DNA from: Candidatus Saccharimonadota bacterium | Lineage (GTDB): Bacteria; Patescibacteriota; Saccharimonadia; Saccharimonadales; Saccharimonadaceae | Length of the DNA stretch: 37,199 nucleotides | NCBI GenBank assembly: GCA_009777625.1 | Contig: WRLL01000007.1 | Span: forward strand, 1 to 37,199 | Reading direction: 5' to 3' | In this document: positions 7,887 to 15,763 of the stretch, piece by piece | How the letters are laid out: every line of letters begins with the position of its first letter | How positions within the stretch are numbered: the stretch's first letter is position 1 | Made by a program: the position numbers and the translations under genes | The notes under the pieces: generated by a model | What the model saw: the letters and a program-made list of their open reading frames with translations, nothing else | The model's database searches: none | Told to the model about the DNA's origin: nothing

Positions 7887-9182
7887 ATGATCAAATTAGT
7901 CCTCACAGATTTTGACGGCACGTTAGTTGCTGAAGACATTTTAGATATAATATGCGGCATTAACGGAAAAGAAGCGGAAAGCAAAAAACTCAATGGAGAC
8001 TTTATTAACGGAAAAGCGGATGGCTTAGTTTCCTTAAAGAAACGAGTTGATTTTTTGAAAGGCGTCAGCTTAGGTCGAATAAATGAAAAGCTAAACGAAA
8101 ACAAATACCTAACAAACGGAGCGAAAGAATTATTCGAATTCTTAGAAAATAACAAAATAAAGACAGTCCTACATTCAGGCAACATAATACCGGTCTTGGA
8201 CTATTATAAAAACATTTTGGATATTTCTTACATAGTTGGGAATGCGCCGAGGATGAAGGGCGATGCTATAGAAGGAATAGAGTTAGAAGATTTCAGAAGC
8301 AAGAATTTCAAATATGATGGCTGTAAAGAGATTATTGAAAAGCTGGGGATTATCAAAAGCGAAATATTGGCGATAGGCGATTCGCCAGCCGACAGCAAAG
8401 TGTTCAAATTAGCCGGCACAAAAGTTGTCATTAACCCCAAGGGCGGCATTGAAAAAGAAGCAGATTACGTCGTCGATAATTTGTTCGATGTCGTCGATAT
8501 TATTAATTCCAAATCATTAAAGGAATTGAATAAAAAATTCCACAAACTGCAAGATAAATATGGCGCCCAAGAACTGGACGCGATTTGCAACGGCGGCTGC
8601 GAAAGCAACCCCGACATCTGCTTTGTATTTATGAACCCAACTAGCAAAAATATTGCTTCGTCGAAAAATTGGAAAGGGATAAAATCGCCGTGGATAGGAA
8701 CCAAAAACATTTGGGATTTATTTCATACGTTAAATTTATTAGATAAAGATATTTACAACAAAATCAAGTCTATTAAAGCCAGTGAATGGACCGAACAATT
8801 CGCAGAGCAGGTATATGAAAACATCGCCGATAATAAATGTTACATAACGAATTTAGGAAAGTGCACGCAGCTTGATGCCAGGCTGTTGCCCGATAGCGTC
8901 TATCAACAGTATTTGGATTTGTTCCTGCAAGAGATCGAAATCGTAAAACCGAAAGTTATAATTTTATTTGGCAACCAGGTCAGCTCGATAGTTCTTGACG
9001 AAAAGATTTCGGTCTCGCAGGTGCGAAAAAAGAAATTTGAGAAAGAAATAAATTCAAATACATATAAATTTTACTCGTTACATTATCCGGTTGGGAATGG
9101 CCGCTTCAACATTGATAAGACAACTGAAGATTTAGAGTGGATAATTGAAAATGAAATAAAACCCTTGACACACAAAGTATGA
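7887..9182 (+). CDS. HAD phosphatase fused to a uracil-DNA-glycosylase-like domain
   Basis: A 431-residue two-domain protein. Residues 1-210 form a SerB-like HAD hydrolase: the nucleophile motif DFDGTLV (residues 8-14), VLHSGN as motif II, and GDSPADSKVF as motif IV. Residues 235-425 look like the uracil-DNA-glycosylase superfamily. FVFMNPTSKN sits where the GxxPG water-activating loop is, then YITNLGKC, KPKVIILFGNQ, and SLHYPVGNGRF where the HPS/HPA motif is found. The cysteine pattern of Fe-S family 4 enzymes is only partly present (CNGGC, KC). Base composition is much richer in A+T than the ATPase before and the ABC genes after, suggesting acquisition. I know no characterised HAD-UDG fusion; a role in damaged-nucleotide handling would be speculation. 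Confidence 0.65.
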   Translation: MIKLVLTDFDGTLVAEDILDIICGINGKEAESKKLNGDFINGKADGLVSLKKRVDFLKGVSLGRINEKLNENKYLTNGAKELFEFLENNKIKTVLHSGNIIPVLDYYKNILDISYIVGNAPRMKGDAIEGIELEDFRSKNFKYDGCKEIIEKLGIIKSEILAIGDSPADSKVFKLAGTKVVINPKGGIEKEADYVVDNLFDVVDIINSKSLKELNKKFHKLQDKYGAQELDAICNGGCESNPDICFVFMNPTSKNIASSKNWKGIKSPWIGTKNIWDLFHTLNLLDKDIYNKIKSIKASEWTEQFAEQVYENIADNKCYITNLGKCTQLDARLLPDSVYQQYLDLFLQEIEIVKPKVIILFGNQVSSIVLDEKISVSQVRKKKFEKEINSNTYKFYSLHYPVGNGRFNIDKTTEDLEWIIENEIKPLTHKV

Positions 9183-9201
9183 AAAGTTATACTTAAGTCT
9201 T
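9165..9201 (+). promoter_or_regulatory. Promoter/operator of the ABC exporter, sharing 19 bp with the AbrB-gene promoter
   Basis: TTGACA (9165-9170), a 17-nt spacer and TATACT (9188-9193) stand eight nucleotides before the ATG at 9202. AGTATGAAAAGTTATACTT (9176-9194) is identical to 603-621. Here the inverted repeat is longer, AAGTAT (9175-9180) and ATACTT (9189-9194). The -35 box lies inside the last codons of the preceding gene. Confidence 0.75.
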
Positions 9202-11007
9202 ATGAAGCAAGTTCTAAAATTCTTCAAACCATATTGGTGGATGCTCATCCTCATCCTCATCACGACCAGCGTCGGCGTGTGGGCAACGCTGCAACTACCG
9301 ATGATGATGGCCAGTATCGTCGACAACGGCATCATCGGTCAGGACGAATCTTACATCATCAGCGAGGGCCTAAAGATGCTCGGCATCACGGCGATCGGTG
9401 GCGTGGCGGTGGTCGGATCGGGTTTCCTGGCGGCGCGAATCGGGTCGGGCTTTGCTAAGGAAGTCCGCGCGGCGACCTTCGCCAAGGTCAACAGTTTTTC
9501 CCAGGCCGAAATCAACAAATTCTCGACCGCCAGCTTGATTACACGAAGCTCCAACGACGTTCAGCAATTGCAGCAGGTAACGATCCTGATCCTGCGCATG
9601 GTCCTGCAGGCGCCGATCATGGCCGTTGGCGCCGTCATCAACGCGCTGGCCACGGCACCGAACATGACGTGGGTCATGGCGCTGGGCGTGTCGGCCTTTT
9701 TCGTGTTGATCATCGCGCTGTTCATTGCCGTCATGCCAAAATTCAAAATCGTTCAGAAATTGGTCGACAAATTGAATTTGGTGGCGCGCGAGAACTTGAC
9801 GGGCTTAAGAATCATTCGCGCCTTTAGAAATGAAAAATACGAGGAAAAGAAATTCGCCGCGGCCAACGAAGACATGCGACGAATTAATGTTTGGATCAAC
9901 CGCGCCATTTCGCTGATGCAGCCGATGATGACGCTGATCGTCAACGGCGTGCTGCTGGCGATCGTCTGGGTCGGCGCGCACGAAATCGCGTCCGGCAATC
10001 TGGAGATCGGCAACATGATGGCTTTCATGCAGTACGCGCTGCAGGTGATTATGTCGTTCCTATTCCTGGCCGTGTTGATGATTTTCCTGCCGCGGGCGCA
10101 GGTTTCGATGGCGCGTATCGGCGAGATTTTGAGCACGAAAAATTCGATTAAAGAGCCGGAAAATCCCGAGCCGTTTGATCAGAATATGAAGGGTATCGTC
10201 GAATTCCGCGATGTAACCTTTTCTTATCCTGATGCCGATGCGCCGATTCTTAGCGGGATAAATTTCACGGCGCAGCCCGGCCAAACTACGGCGTTTATTG
10301 GTTCGACCGGTTCCGGCAAATCGACTTTGATAAATCTAATCCCGCGTTTCTACGACGTCAGCGCCGGCCAAGTCCTGATCGACGGCCGCGACGTGCGCGA
10401 TGTCAGCCACGAAGATCTGGTCAGGGCCATCGGCTACGTTCCGCAAAAAGGCGTGCTGTTCAGCGGCACGGTCGAATCAAACATCAAATACGGCGCGCCA
10501 AAAATTTCCGATAAAGAAGTTCTAAAAGCCGCCGAAATCGCCCAAGCCGAATTCGTACTCGACTTGGACGGTGCCTTTAAACATCATATTGCACAGGGCG
10601 GAAGTAACGTTTCCGGCGGTCAAAAACAACGTTTGTCGATTGCCCGCGCCATCGCCAAAAATCCCGAAATCTTCATTTTCGACGACAGCTTCAGCGCGGT
10701 CGATTACAAAACCGACGCCGCGCTGCGCCACGCCCTGAAACCGATCACACGCGACAAAACCGTCCTGATCGTGGCGCAGAGAATTTCCACGATCAAAGCC
10801 GCCGAGCAAATCGTCGTTCTCGACGAAGGCCACATCGTCGGCCGCGGCACACACCAGGAATTATTGTTAAATTGCAAAGTCTACCGCGAAATCGCCCAAT
10901 CCCAATTCAGCGACATCGAAATGGAACGGGAAATGGCCGCCATCCGCGTCGCCGACAGAAAAGCCGCCATCGCAAAAGATAGAGCAGGGGTAAATTATGG
11001 CCAGTGA
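9202..11007 (+). CDS. ABC exporter half-transporter with a degenerate ATPase site (heterodimer subunit 1)
   Basis: A 601-residue TMD-NBD protein: six predicted membrane helices in about residues 10-300, then an ATPase with Walker A GSTGSGKST, signature NVSGGQKQR and Walker B IFIFDDSFSAVD. The residue after the Walker B Asp is Asp, not the catalytic Glu, and the D-loop is SAVDYKTD. This is the hallmark of one partner in heterodimeric exporters such as BmrCD, LmrCD and TM287/288. The partner is encoded directly downstream in two pieces. Substrates of such pumps are drugs, lipids or peptides and cannot be named here. The promoter carries the same operator as the AbrB-type gene. Its stop overlaps the next start by 11 nt. 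Confidence 0.92.
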   Translation: MKQVLKFFKPYWWMLILILITTSVGVWATLQLPMMMASIVDNGIIGQDESYIISEGLKMLGITAIGGVAVVGSGFLAARIGSGFAKEVRAATFAKVNSFSQAEINKFSTASLITRSSNDVQQLQQVTILILRMVLQAPIMAVGAVINALATAPNMTWVMALGVSAFFVLIIALFIAVMPKFKIVQKLVDKLNLVARENLTGLRIIRAFRNEKYEEKKFAAANEDMRRINVWINRAISLMQPMMTLIVNGVLLAIVWVGAHEIASGNLEIGNMMAFMQYALQVIMSFLFLAVLMIFLPRAQVSMARIGEILSTKNSIKEPENPEPFDQNMKGIVEFRDVTFSYPDADAPILSGINFTAQPGQTTAFIGSTGSGKSTLINLIPRFYDVSAGQVLIDGRDVRDVSHEDLVRAIGYVPQKGVLFSGTVESNIKYGAPKISDKEVLKAAEIAQAEFVLDLDGAFKHHIAQGGSNVSGGQKQRLSIARAIAKNPEIFIFDDSFSAVDYKTDAALRHALKPITRDKTVLIVAQRISTIKAAEQIVVLDEGHIVGRGTHQELLLNCKVYREIAQSQFSDIEMEREMAAIRVADRKAAIAKDRAGVNYGQ

Positions 11008-12385
11008 TCAAACCGAAGAACTGAAAAAGATTCAGGCCAACAACAAGCCCCAGCGCGGTCCGATGGGCCACGGCGGCCCCGCGGCCATGATGCCTGGCGG
11101 CAAAGCCAAAAATCTCGGCAAGAGCATGAAACAGCTGGCTGGCTATCTGAAAGAATACAAATGGCGCCTGCTGACGGTGCTGATTTTCGCCGTCGCCAGC
11201 ACGGTTTTCGCCATCATGAGCCCGAAAATCCTCGGCAACATGACGAACCAAATCGTCAACGATTACATCAAAATAAAGACTTATGACACCGTCATGGAGA
11301 AATTGCCGCAGGGCGCGACCTTGCCAAAAGGCACAACCGTGGCGAAACTTAGCGACCTAATGAAACAACAGGCCGAAGTCGAATTGCAAATGCAAAAGGA
11401 CGCTATCGTTTCCTTACCTGCCGAGCAGCAAAAAATCGCCATTGAAAAACTTAACAATGAAATGGCCGCCCAACAAAAACAATCCCAAGAATTCGCCAAC
11501 CAACTAAAAAATGTCCCGCAGGATCAACGGTCAGAAATCGAAAACTTAGACTTAAGCCAAAAACCAACCATGAATTACGGCTACCTGGGCCAAACCGCAT
11601 TATTATTAATCGGCCTGTTCGTCCTCAGCGCCGCATTCGGCTACGCCCAAGGTTGGATCCTAACCGGCGTAACGCAGCAAGTCGCCTTCCGTTTCCGCCG
11701 CGACATCAGCGAAAAAATCAATCGCCTGCCGCTGAAATATTTCGACACGCGGCCGTTCGGCGACGTCCTCAGCCGCATCACCAACGACGTCGACACCATC
11801 GCGCAGAGCCTCAGTCAATCCCTCAGCCAAATGATCACCAGCGTTACGATGATCATCGGTATCCTCGTCATGATGCTGTCGATCAGTTGGCAAATGACCG
11901 GTATCGCCGTTATCACCGTGCCGCTGAGTCTGATTTTCATCGTTGTAATCGTCAAACGCAGTCAAAAATATTTCAAACAGCAGCAGGATTCTTTGGGCGA
12001 CATCAACGGCCATATCGAAGAAATCTACGCTGGCCACAACGTCGTTAAAGTTTTCGGCGGCGAAAAACGCGCCATCCAGAAATTCAACCGCTACAACCGC
12101 AGCCTGCACGAATCCGCCTGGAAGTCGCAATTCCTCAGCGGTCTGATGTTCCCGATCATGAACTTTATCAGCAACCTCGGCTACGTCGCGGTGGCGATGA
12201 TGGGCGGCTGGCTGGCCATCAACGGCCGCGTGTCGATCGGCGACATTCAGGCCTTCATCCAATATGTCCAGCAGTTCAACCAGCCGATCATGCAGGTGGC
12301 GAATATCACGAATGTCATTCAGTCTACGGCGGCGGCGAGCGAGAGGGTTTTCGAATTCTTAGGTGAGGAGGAGGAGAAGGTATGA
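10997..12385 (+). CDS. ABC exporter membrane domain only (subunit 2, N-terminal piece)
   Basis: A 462-residue protein with the complete transmembrane domain of an ABC exporter but no ATPase. A cytoplasmic N-terminal extension rich in Gly and Met (residues 1-45) precedes the first helix. Between helices 1 and 2 there is an insert of about 115 residues with a Gln/Lys-rich coiled-coil character (about 85-200), predicted outside the membrane. Coupling helices are recognisable around FDTRPFGDVLSRITNDVD. It stops right after ERVFEFLGEEEE, exactly where intact half-transporters continue into the ATPase. The matching ATPase is encoded at 13053, separated by a nucleotidyltransferase gene. The Glu-rich codons at the 3' end double as a GGAGGAGG ribosome-binding site for that gene. 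Confidence 0.9.
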   Translation: MASDQTEELKKIQANNKPQRGPMGHGGPAAMMPGGKAKNLGKSMKQLAGYLKEYKWRLLTVLIFAVASTVFAIMSPKILGNMTNQIVNDYIKIKTYDTVMEKLPQGATLPKGTTVAKLSDLMKQQAEVELQMQKDAIVSLPAEQQKIAIEKLNNEMAAQQKQSQEFANQLKNVPQDQRSEIENLDLSQKPTMNYGYLGQTALLLIGLFVLSAAFGYAQGWILTGVTQQVAFRFRRDISEKINRLPLKYFDTRPFGDVLSRITNDVDTIAQSLSQSLSQMITSVTMIIGILVMMLSISWQMTGIAVITVPLSLIFIVVIVKRSQKYFKQQQDSLGDINGHIEEIYAGHNVVKVFGGEKRAIQKFNRYNRSLHESAWKSQFLSGLMFPIMNFISNLGYVAVAMMGGWLAINGRVSIGDIQAFIQYVQQFNQPIMQVANITNVIQSTAAASERVFEFLGEEEEKV

Positions 12386-13056
12386 TAGACAAAATTGTTA
12401 AATTCACAAAACAATTTAATCCAGTTTCGGTATTTTTATATGGCTCACAAGCAACCGGCGAAACGACAGAAAAAAGTGATTATGAAGTTGGCATAGTTTT
12501 CGACGATGACAAATACGTTTCGCGCAGCGAGATAAAATCAAAACAAGATTTCGATGACGTAAGTATTTATCCATTTCGTTTAAGTGAATTGAAAGATTAC
12601 ACACTTGACACACCATTTCCGAAAAAGATCTTTGTATATCAGCTCATCAAAAGCGGCAAAACGATCTTTGGCGAAGATGTCCTTTCGCAAATTGAGATTC
12701 CAAAAATGACCAAAATTGATCTAATCGGCGCTACACAATTTCATATTGGCATAGCCTTTTGTTCATTCTTAATAATGCGACGTGGTGATAAGTTCCTGAC
12801 GAACGATAGATTTTCTAAATCCTGTTTGTATGGTTTGCAAATTTTGATTTTAGCAAAACATGATAAATTACTGACGACTTATTCTGAAATTTTTGATTAT
12901 TGCAAAGAACTAAATTTGCCAAAAGAATACCAAGAAGTTGTTGAAGCTGCTTATAACGTTAGAAAGAAATCTGAATACGTTGATGATAATCTTATCTATA
13001 AAAATATGAGTTTTTTGAATTATGTTGAAAAAGAAATATTGGGGGAAGAAAAATGA
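12382..13056 (+). CDS. MNT-type nucleotidyltransferase-domain protein inserted within the ABC exporter operon
   Basis: A 224-residue protein. The nucleotidyltransferase signature is GSQATGETTEKSDYEVGI (residues 21-38), the GSx10-11SDxD pattern of MNT/KNTase-like enzymes, with Glu35 replacing the second Asp. The C-terminal half (about 105-220) is helical and resembles the substrate-binding or HEPN-like domains that follow MNT domains in resistance enzymes and toxin-antitoxin pairs. The function may be adenylylation of a small molecule or protein; this is not shown. The gene overlaps both neighbours by ATGA, so it is translated in series with them. It is strikingly A+T-rich between two G+C-richer halves of one transporter, indicating recent acquisition. 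Its end (GGGGGAAG) provides the ribosome-binding site for the ATPase gene. Confidence 0.8.
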   Translation: MIDKIVKFTKQFNPVSVFLYGSQATGETTEKSDYEVGIVFDDDKYVSRSEIKSKQDFDDVSIYPFRLSELKDYTLDTPFPKKIFVYQLIKSGKTIFGEDVLSQIEIPKMTKIDLIGATQFHIGIAFCSFLIMRRGDKFLTNDRFSKSCLYGLQILILAKHDKLLTTYSEIFDYCKELNLPKEYQEVVEAAYNVRKKSEYVDDNLIYKNMSFLNYVEKEILGEEK

Positions 13057-13811
13057 AACCCGACGAAACCTGGCGCGCCAAAGGCAACATCGAATTCGAC
13101 CACGTCAAATTTTCATACGACGGCAAAACCCCGGTCATAAAAAACTTTTCCGCGCAAATCCACGCCGGCCAAATGGTCGCCATCGTCGGCCCGACCGGCG
13201 CGGGCAAAACGACCATCGTCAACTTGCTGATGCGCTTTTACGACCCGCAGTCCGGCGCGATCAAAATCGACGGCCGTTGCACGAAAACCATATCGCGCGC
13301 CTTGACGCGCAAACAATTCGCCATGGTGCTGCAGGACACGTGGCTGTTCCACGGCACCGTGCGCGAGAATTTGGCGTATGGCAACCTGGACGCAACCGAC
13401 GAACAAATCGAGGCCGCTGCGAAAGCCGCGCACGTCGACCACTTCATTCGCAGCCTGCCGCACGGCTACGACACCGTCCTGGACGAAGACGCCGAAAACA
13501 TCAGCGCCGGCGAAAAGCAGCTGCTGACCATCGCCCGCGCCATGTTGGCCGACGCGCCGATGCTGATCCTCGACGAAGCCACGTCCAACGTTGACACCCG
13601 CACGGAAATCCTGATCCAAAAAGCCATGGGCGAACTGATGAAGGGCCGAACCTCGTTCGTCATCGCGCACCGATTGTCGACGATTCGCGACGCCGATTTG
13701 ATCCTGGTTATGAATCATGGGGACATTGTTGAGTCGGGGAATCATGATACGTTGCTGCGGCAGAATGGGTTTTATGCTAAGCTTTACAATTCGCAGTTTG
13801 TTTCGGCGTAG
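13053..13811 (+). CDS. ABC exporter ATPase domain only (subunit 2, C-terminal piece)
   Basis: A 252-residue nucleotide-binding domain starting at the linker position where the membrane piece at 10997 stops. It has the A-loop segment FSYDGKTPVIKNF, Walker A GPTGAGKTT, Q-loop VLQDTWLF, signature NISAGEKQL (SAGE instead of SGGQ), Walker B MLILDEATS with the catalytic Glu, and the H-loop VIAHRLS. Together with the degenerate partner at 9202 this gives the one-functional-site arrangement of heterodimeric exporters. As a free soluble ATPase it must associate with the membrane piece after translation. It is coupled to the nucleotidyltransferase gene by an ATGA overlap. Confidence 0.92.
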   Translation: MKPDETWRAKGNIEFDHVKFSYDGKTPVIKNFSAQIHAGQMVAIVGPTGAGKTTIVNLLMRFYDPQSGAIKIDGRCTKTISRALTRKQFAMVLQDTWLFHGTVRENLAYGNLDATDEQIEAAAKAAHVDHFIRSLPHGYDTVLDEDAENISAGEKQLLTIARAMLADAPMLILDEATSNVDTRTEILIQKAMGELMKGRTSFVIAHRLSTIRDADLILVMNHGDIVESGNHDTLLRQNGFYAKLYNSQFVSA

Positions 13812-13820
13812 CTTATCCCG

Positions 13821-13829
13821 TGCTAAAAT
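13821..13829 (+). promoter_or_regulatory. Extended -10 promoter of the HAD gene
   Basis: TGCTAAAAT (13821-13829) is an extended -10 element six nucleotides before the ATG at 13836. No -35 box is evident. The same string precedes the P1B ATPase gene (5988-5996). Confidence 0.45.
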
Positions 13830-13835
13830 GTAGAT

Positions 13836-14696
13836 ATGATTAAAGGCATAATCCTGGACGTCGACGGCGTCATAGTCGGTGAAAAAATCGGCTACAATTC
13901 GCCCGATCCAAATGAGGAAGTCATTGATAAATTGAGATCCATACACGGGGGGGGGATTCCTGTGATTCTTTGCACCGCCAAACCGCATTTTGCGATCACG
14001 TCAATTATCGAAAAGGCCGGATTAAACAACGTGCATATCACTGACGGTGGGGCTGTTGTCATAGACCCGATCGATAACGTAATTTTGGAAAAGCATGTCA
14101 TTGACAACCGGGACGAGGTGCAAAAAATTCTTAATACTTATTTAGAAAACGACGTCTATACTGAAATTTATACGATCGACGATTACATTATTCAAAGTAG
14201 TCAAGTATCCGACATAACCGACCAGCACACGCACATTTTGCAAAGAAAACCCAAAATTGTAGATTCGCTAATCGGCGAAAGTCTAAATAGTGAAATCACG
14301 AAAATAATGCCAATTGCGTTGAATGAAACTGACAAAATCAGAGTCGCGGAATTGTTTAAGAAAGCCAACACAAACCTGACGCTCAGCTGGGGAGTCCACC
14401 CAGTCGCCTTGCCATTGCAATTCGGCATTATCACGGCCGCCGGAATATCCAAAAAACAAAGCGCGATAGATATTTCAAAGAAGTTGGATATTCCGTTTGA
14501 CAATATGTTGGGAGTCGGCGACAGCACGAGCGATTGGCAATTTATCGAACTGTGTAAATATGCCGGCGTTATGGAAAATGGCAGCAATGAACTCAAAGAA
14601 TTAGTAAAACAAAAAGGCCAAAGCAATTATATGATCGGTGGACATGTTGACGAAAACGGAATTATTGAAATATTAGATTATTTCGTAAAGGAGTAG
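13836..14696 (+). CDS. HAD-superfamily hydrolase, Cof/IIB-like
   Basis: A 286-residue phosphatase-like protein. Motif I is LDVDGVIVGE (residues 7-16), motif II ILCTAKPH, and motif IV GVGDSTSDWQF near residue 228. The large cap between motif II and the Lys region (about 85-190) places it with Cof-type or sucrose-phosphatase-like IIB enzymes, which dephosphorylate sugar phosphates or cofactors. The substrate is unknown. A nine-G tract (13947-13955) encodes three glycines (38-40) just ahead of motif II. Composition is A+T-richer than the ABC genes. The start lies six nucleotides after the -10 box (leaderless). It is the second HAD gene flanking the exporter operon. Confidence 0.8.
   Translation: MIKGIILDVDGVIVGEKIGYNSPDPNEEVIDKLRSIHGGGIPVILCTAKPHFAITSIIEKAGLNNVHITDGGAVVIDPIDNVILEKHVIDNRDEVQKILNTYLENDVYTEIYTIDDYIIQSSQVSDITDQHTHILQRKPKIVDSLIGESLNSEITKIMPIALNETDKIRVAELFKKANTNLTLSWGVHPVALPLQFGIITAAGISKKQSAIDISKKLDIPFDNMLGVGDSTSDWQFIELCKYAGVMENGSNELKELVKQKGQSNYMIGGHVDENGIIEILDYFVKE
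13947..13955 (+). repeat. Nine-G tract (2 of 5)
   Basis: Exactly nine G, read as three GGG glycine codons in the HAD gene. The frame is intact. Confidence 0.9.
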
Positions 14697-14714
14697 ACTT
14701 TTCGTCGCCAGTTC

Positions 14715-14746
14715 GTTTTGGCTTAGTTTTATATCTTAGCCAAAAC
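14715..14746. terminator. Hairpin between convergent genes, probable bidirectional terminator
   Basis: GTTTTGGCT (14715-14723) pairs with AGCCAAAAC (14738-14746). It lies 18 nt after the HAD stop and overlaps the 3' end of the minus-strand epimerase. T-rich sequence follows on the plus strand (CTTCCTTTT). Confidence 0.5.
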
Positions 14747-15676
14747 CGAATCTTCCTTTTCGTAACTAGTAGACAATCGTTGTTCGGAATTCGACCATGC
14801 CTCATAGGCGGCAGAAAGCCCAGCCGACAACGATACCTGCGGTGTCCAGCCGAATTCATCAGAGAATTTCTTGCACGACGTGACGTATGAAACGTTATCG
14901 AACGGGAAAACATCGCGATCGACAAAACCGTAATCGGCAGGGTTGACGTGTACCGCTTCGTAGTCCTTTCCGACAATTTTTGCTACAATTCTAACCAGTG
15001 AATTCAACGTAATAAATTCGTTGCCACTAATATTGTATGATTCGCCGTAGCCTTTAGGTGTTTCGGCAATAGTAAGTAGAGCAGCGCATAGGTCGCTGAC
15101 TTCTCCTAACTGAATGACTGCTTCACCGTCTCCAGGAATAAGTACCTTTCGATTTTTCGTGATGCGGTCGAAGAGGAACGTTTCCCGATCGATCGAGTTG
15201 CCCACACCGTACACATAGGAGGGGCGCACGATGACTGCTGGAAACCCGGACTCTTTGTAGGCAGAAAGAAGTACCTGTTCACAGTCGAGTTTGCCACTTC
15301 CATACTTTCCCCACACTCCGTGCGAACCCTGCGGGAAATCTTCGGGAATTGGCATCGCAAGTGGCTCAAGGTAGGTGGCCGCTGTGCTCATGAAGACGTA
15401 TTTCCCTGTACGATTGCCAAAAAGATCAACTGTGTGCTTCATGTCGTCTTTGGCGAAACCGCACATATCGAAAACCACGTCAAAACTTTTTCCTTCAACA
15501 ATTTCCGTCATTTTTGCATAGTCGTTTCGATCTGCAACGCGATGAACGACATTTTGCGAATAGGTTCTAGGGTGATTTCCGCGGTTGATTACTGTAACAT
15601 TGTGGCCACTTTCGCTGAGAATCTCGACGAGACGCCAACCAATGAAATTCGACCCACCGATGACGAGAATGTTCAT
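14729..15676 (-). CDS. NAD-dependent epimerase/dehydratase (extended SDR)
   Basis: A 315-residue protein from the ATG at 15676, which is preceded by an AGAGAGGTG Shine-Dalgarno; an in-frame upstream ATG at 15733 lacks one. The Rossmann motif is GGSNFIGWRLVEIL (residues 6-19), followed by VVFDMCGF and the catalytic YGSGK (Tyr-x3-Lys), with STAATYLEP supplying the active-site Ser/Thr. The C-terminal part (GESYNISGNEFITL, then FGWTPQVSL) is that of sugar-nucleotide epimerases or the related RNA-binding CSP41-like SDR group. The substrate is probably a nucleotide sugar, which is an inference. It shares a short intergenic region with the divergent cation ATPase gene. Confidence 0.82.
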   Translation of the reverse strand: MNILVIGGSNFIGWRLVEILSESGHNVTVINRGNHPRTYSQNVVHRVADRNDYAKMTEIVEGKSFDVVFDMCGFAKDDMKHTVDLFGNRTGKYVFMSTAATYLEPLAMPIPEDFPQGSHGVWGKYGSGKLDCEQVLLSAYKESGFPAVIVRPSYVYGVGNSIDRETFLFDRITKNRKVLIPGDGEAVIQLGEVSDLCAALLTIAETPKGYGESYNISGNEFITLNSLVRIVAKIVGKDYEAVHVNPADYGFVDRDVFPFDNVSYVTSCKKFSDEFGWTPQVSLSAGLSAAYEAWSNSEQRLSTSYEKEDSVLAKI

Positions 15677-15740
15677 CGCGCACCTCTCTTTCTTTACTAA
15701 TAATATAATAACAAACTGCCTCTTGTTTGACAAAGCATTG

Positions 15741-15749
15741 TGCTATAAT
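15741..15749 (+). promoter_or_regulatory. Extended -10 promoter of the MgtA-like ATPase
   Basis: TGCTATAAT (15741-15749), an extended -10 element, lies 14 nt before the ATG at 15764. A TTGACA-like box upstream is too close (about 11 nt) to serve as its -35. Confidence 0.5.
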
Positions 15750-15763
15750 TAACCGCAAGCACC

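Noticed and set aside
13113-13988. Long open frames antisense to coding genes (for example 13113-13988, 11660-12262 and 16088-16840 on the minus strand)
   Set aside because: They lie opposite strongly conserved ABC and P-type ATPase genes, have Asp/Gln/Arg-rich unnatural composition and no ribosome-binding sites. They are shadows of the G+C-rich codon use of the real genes.
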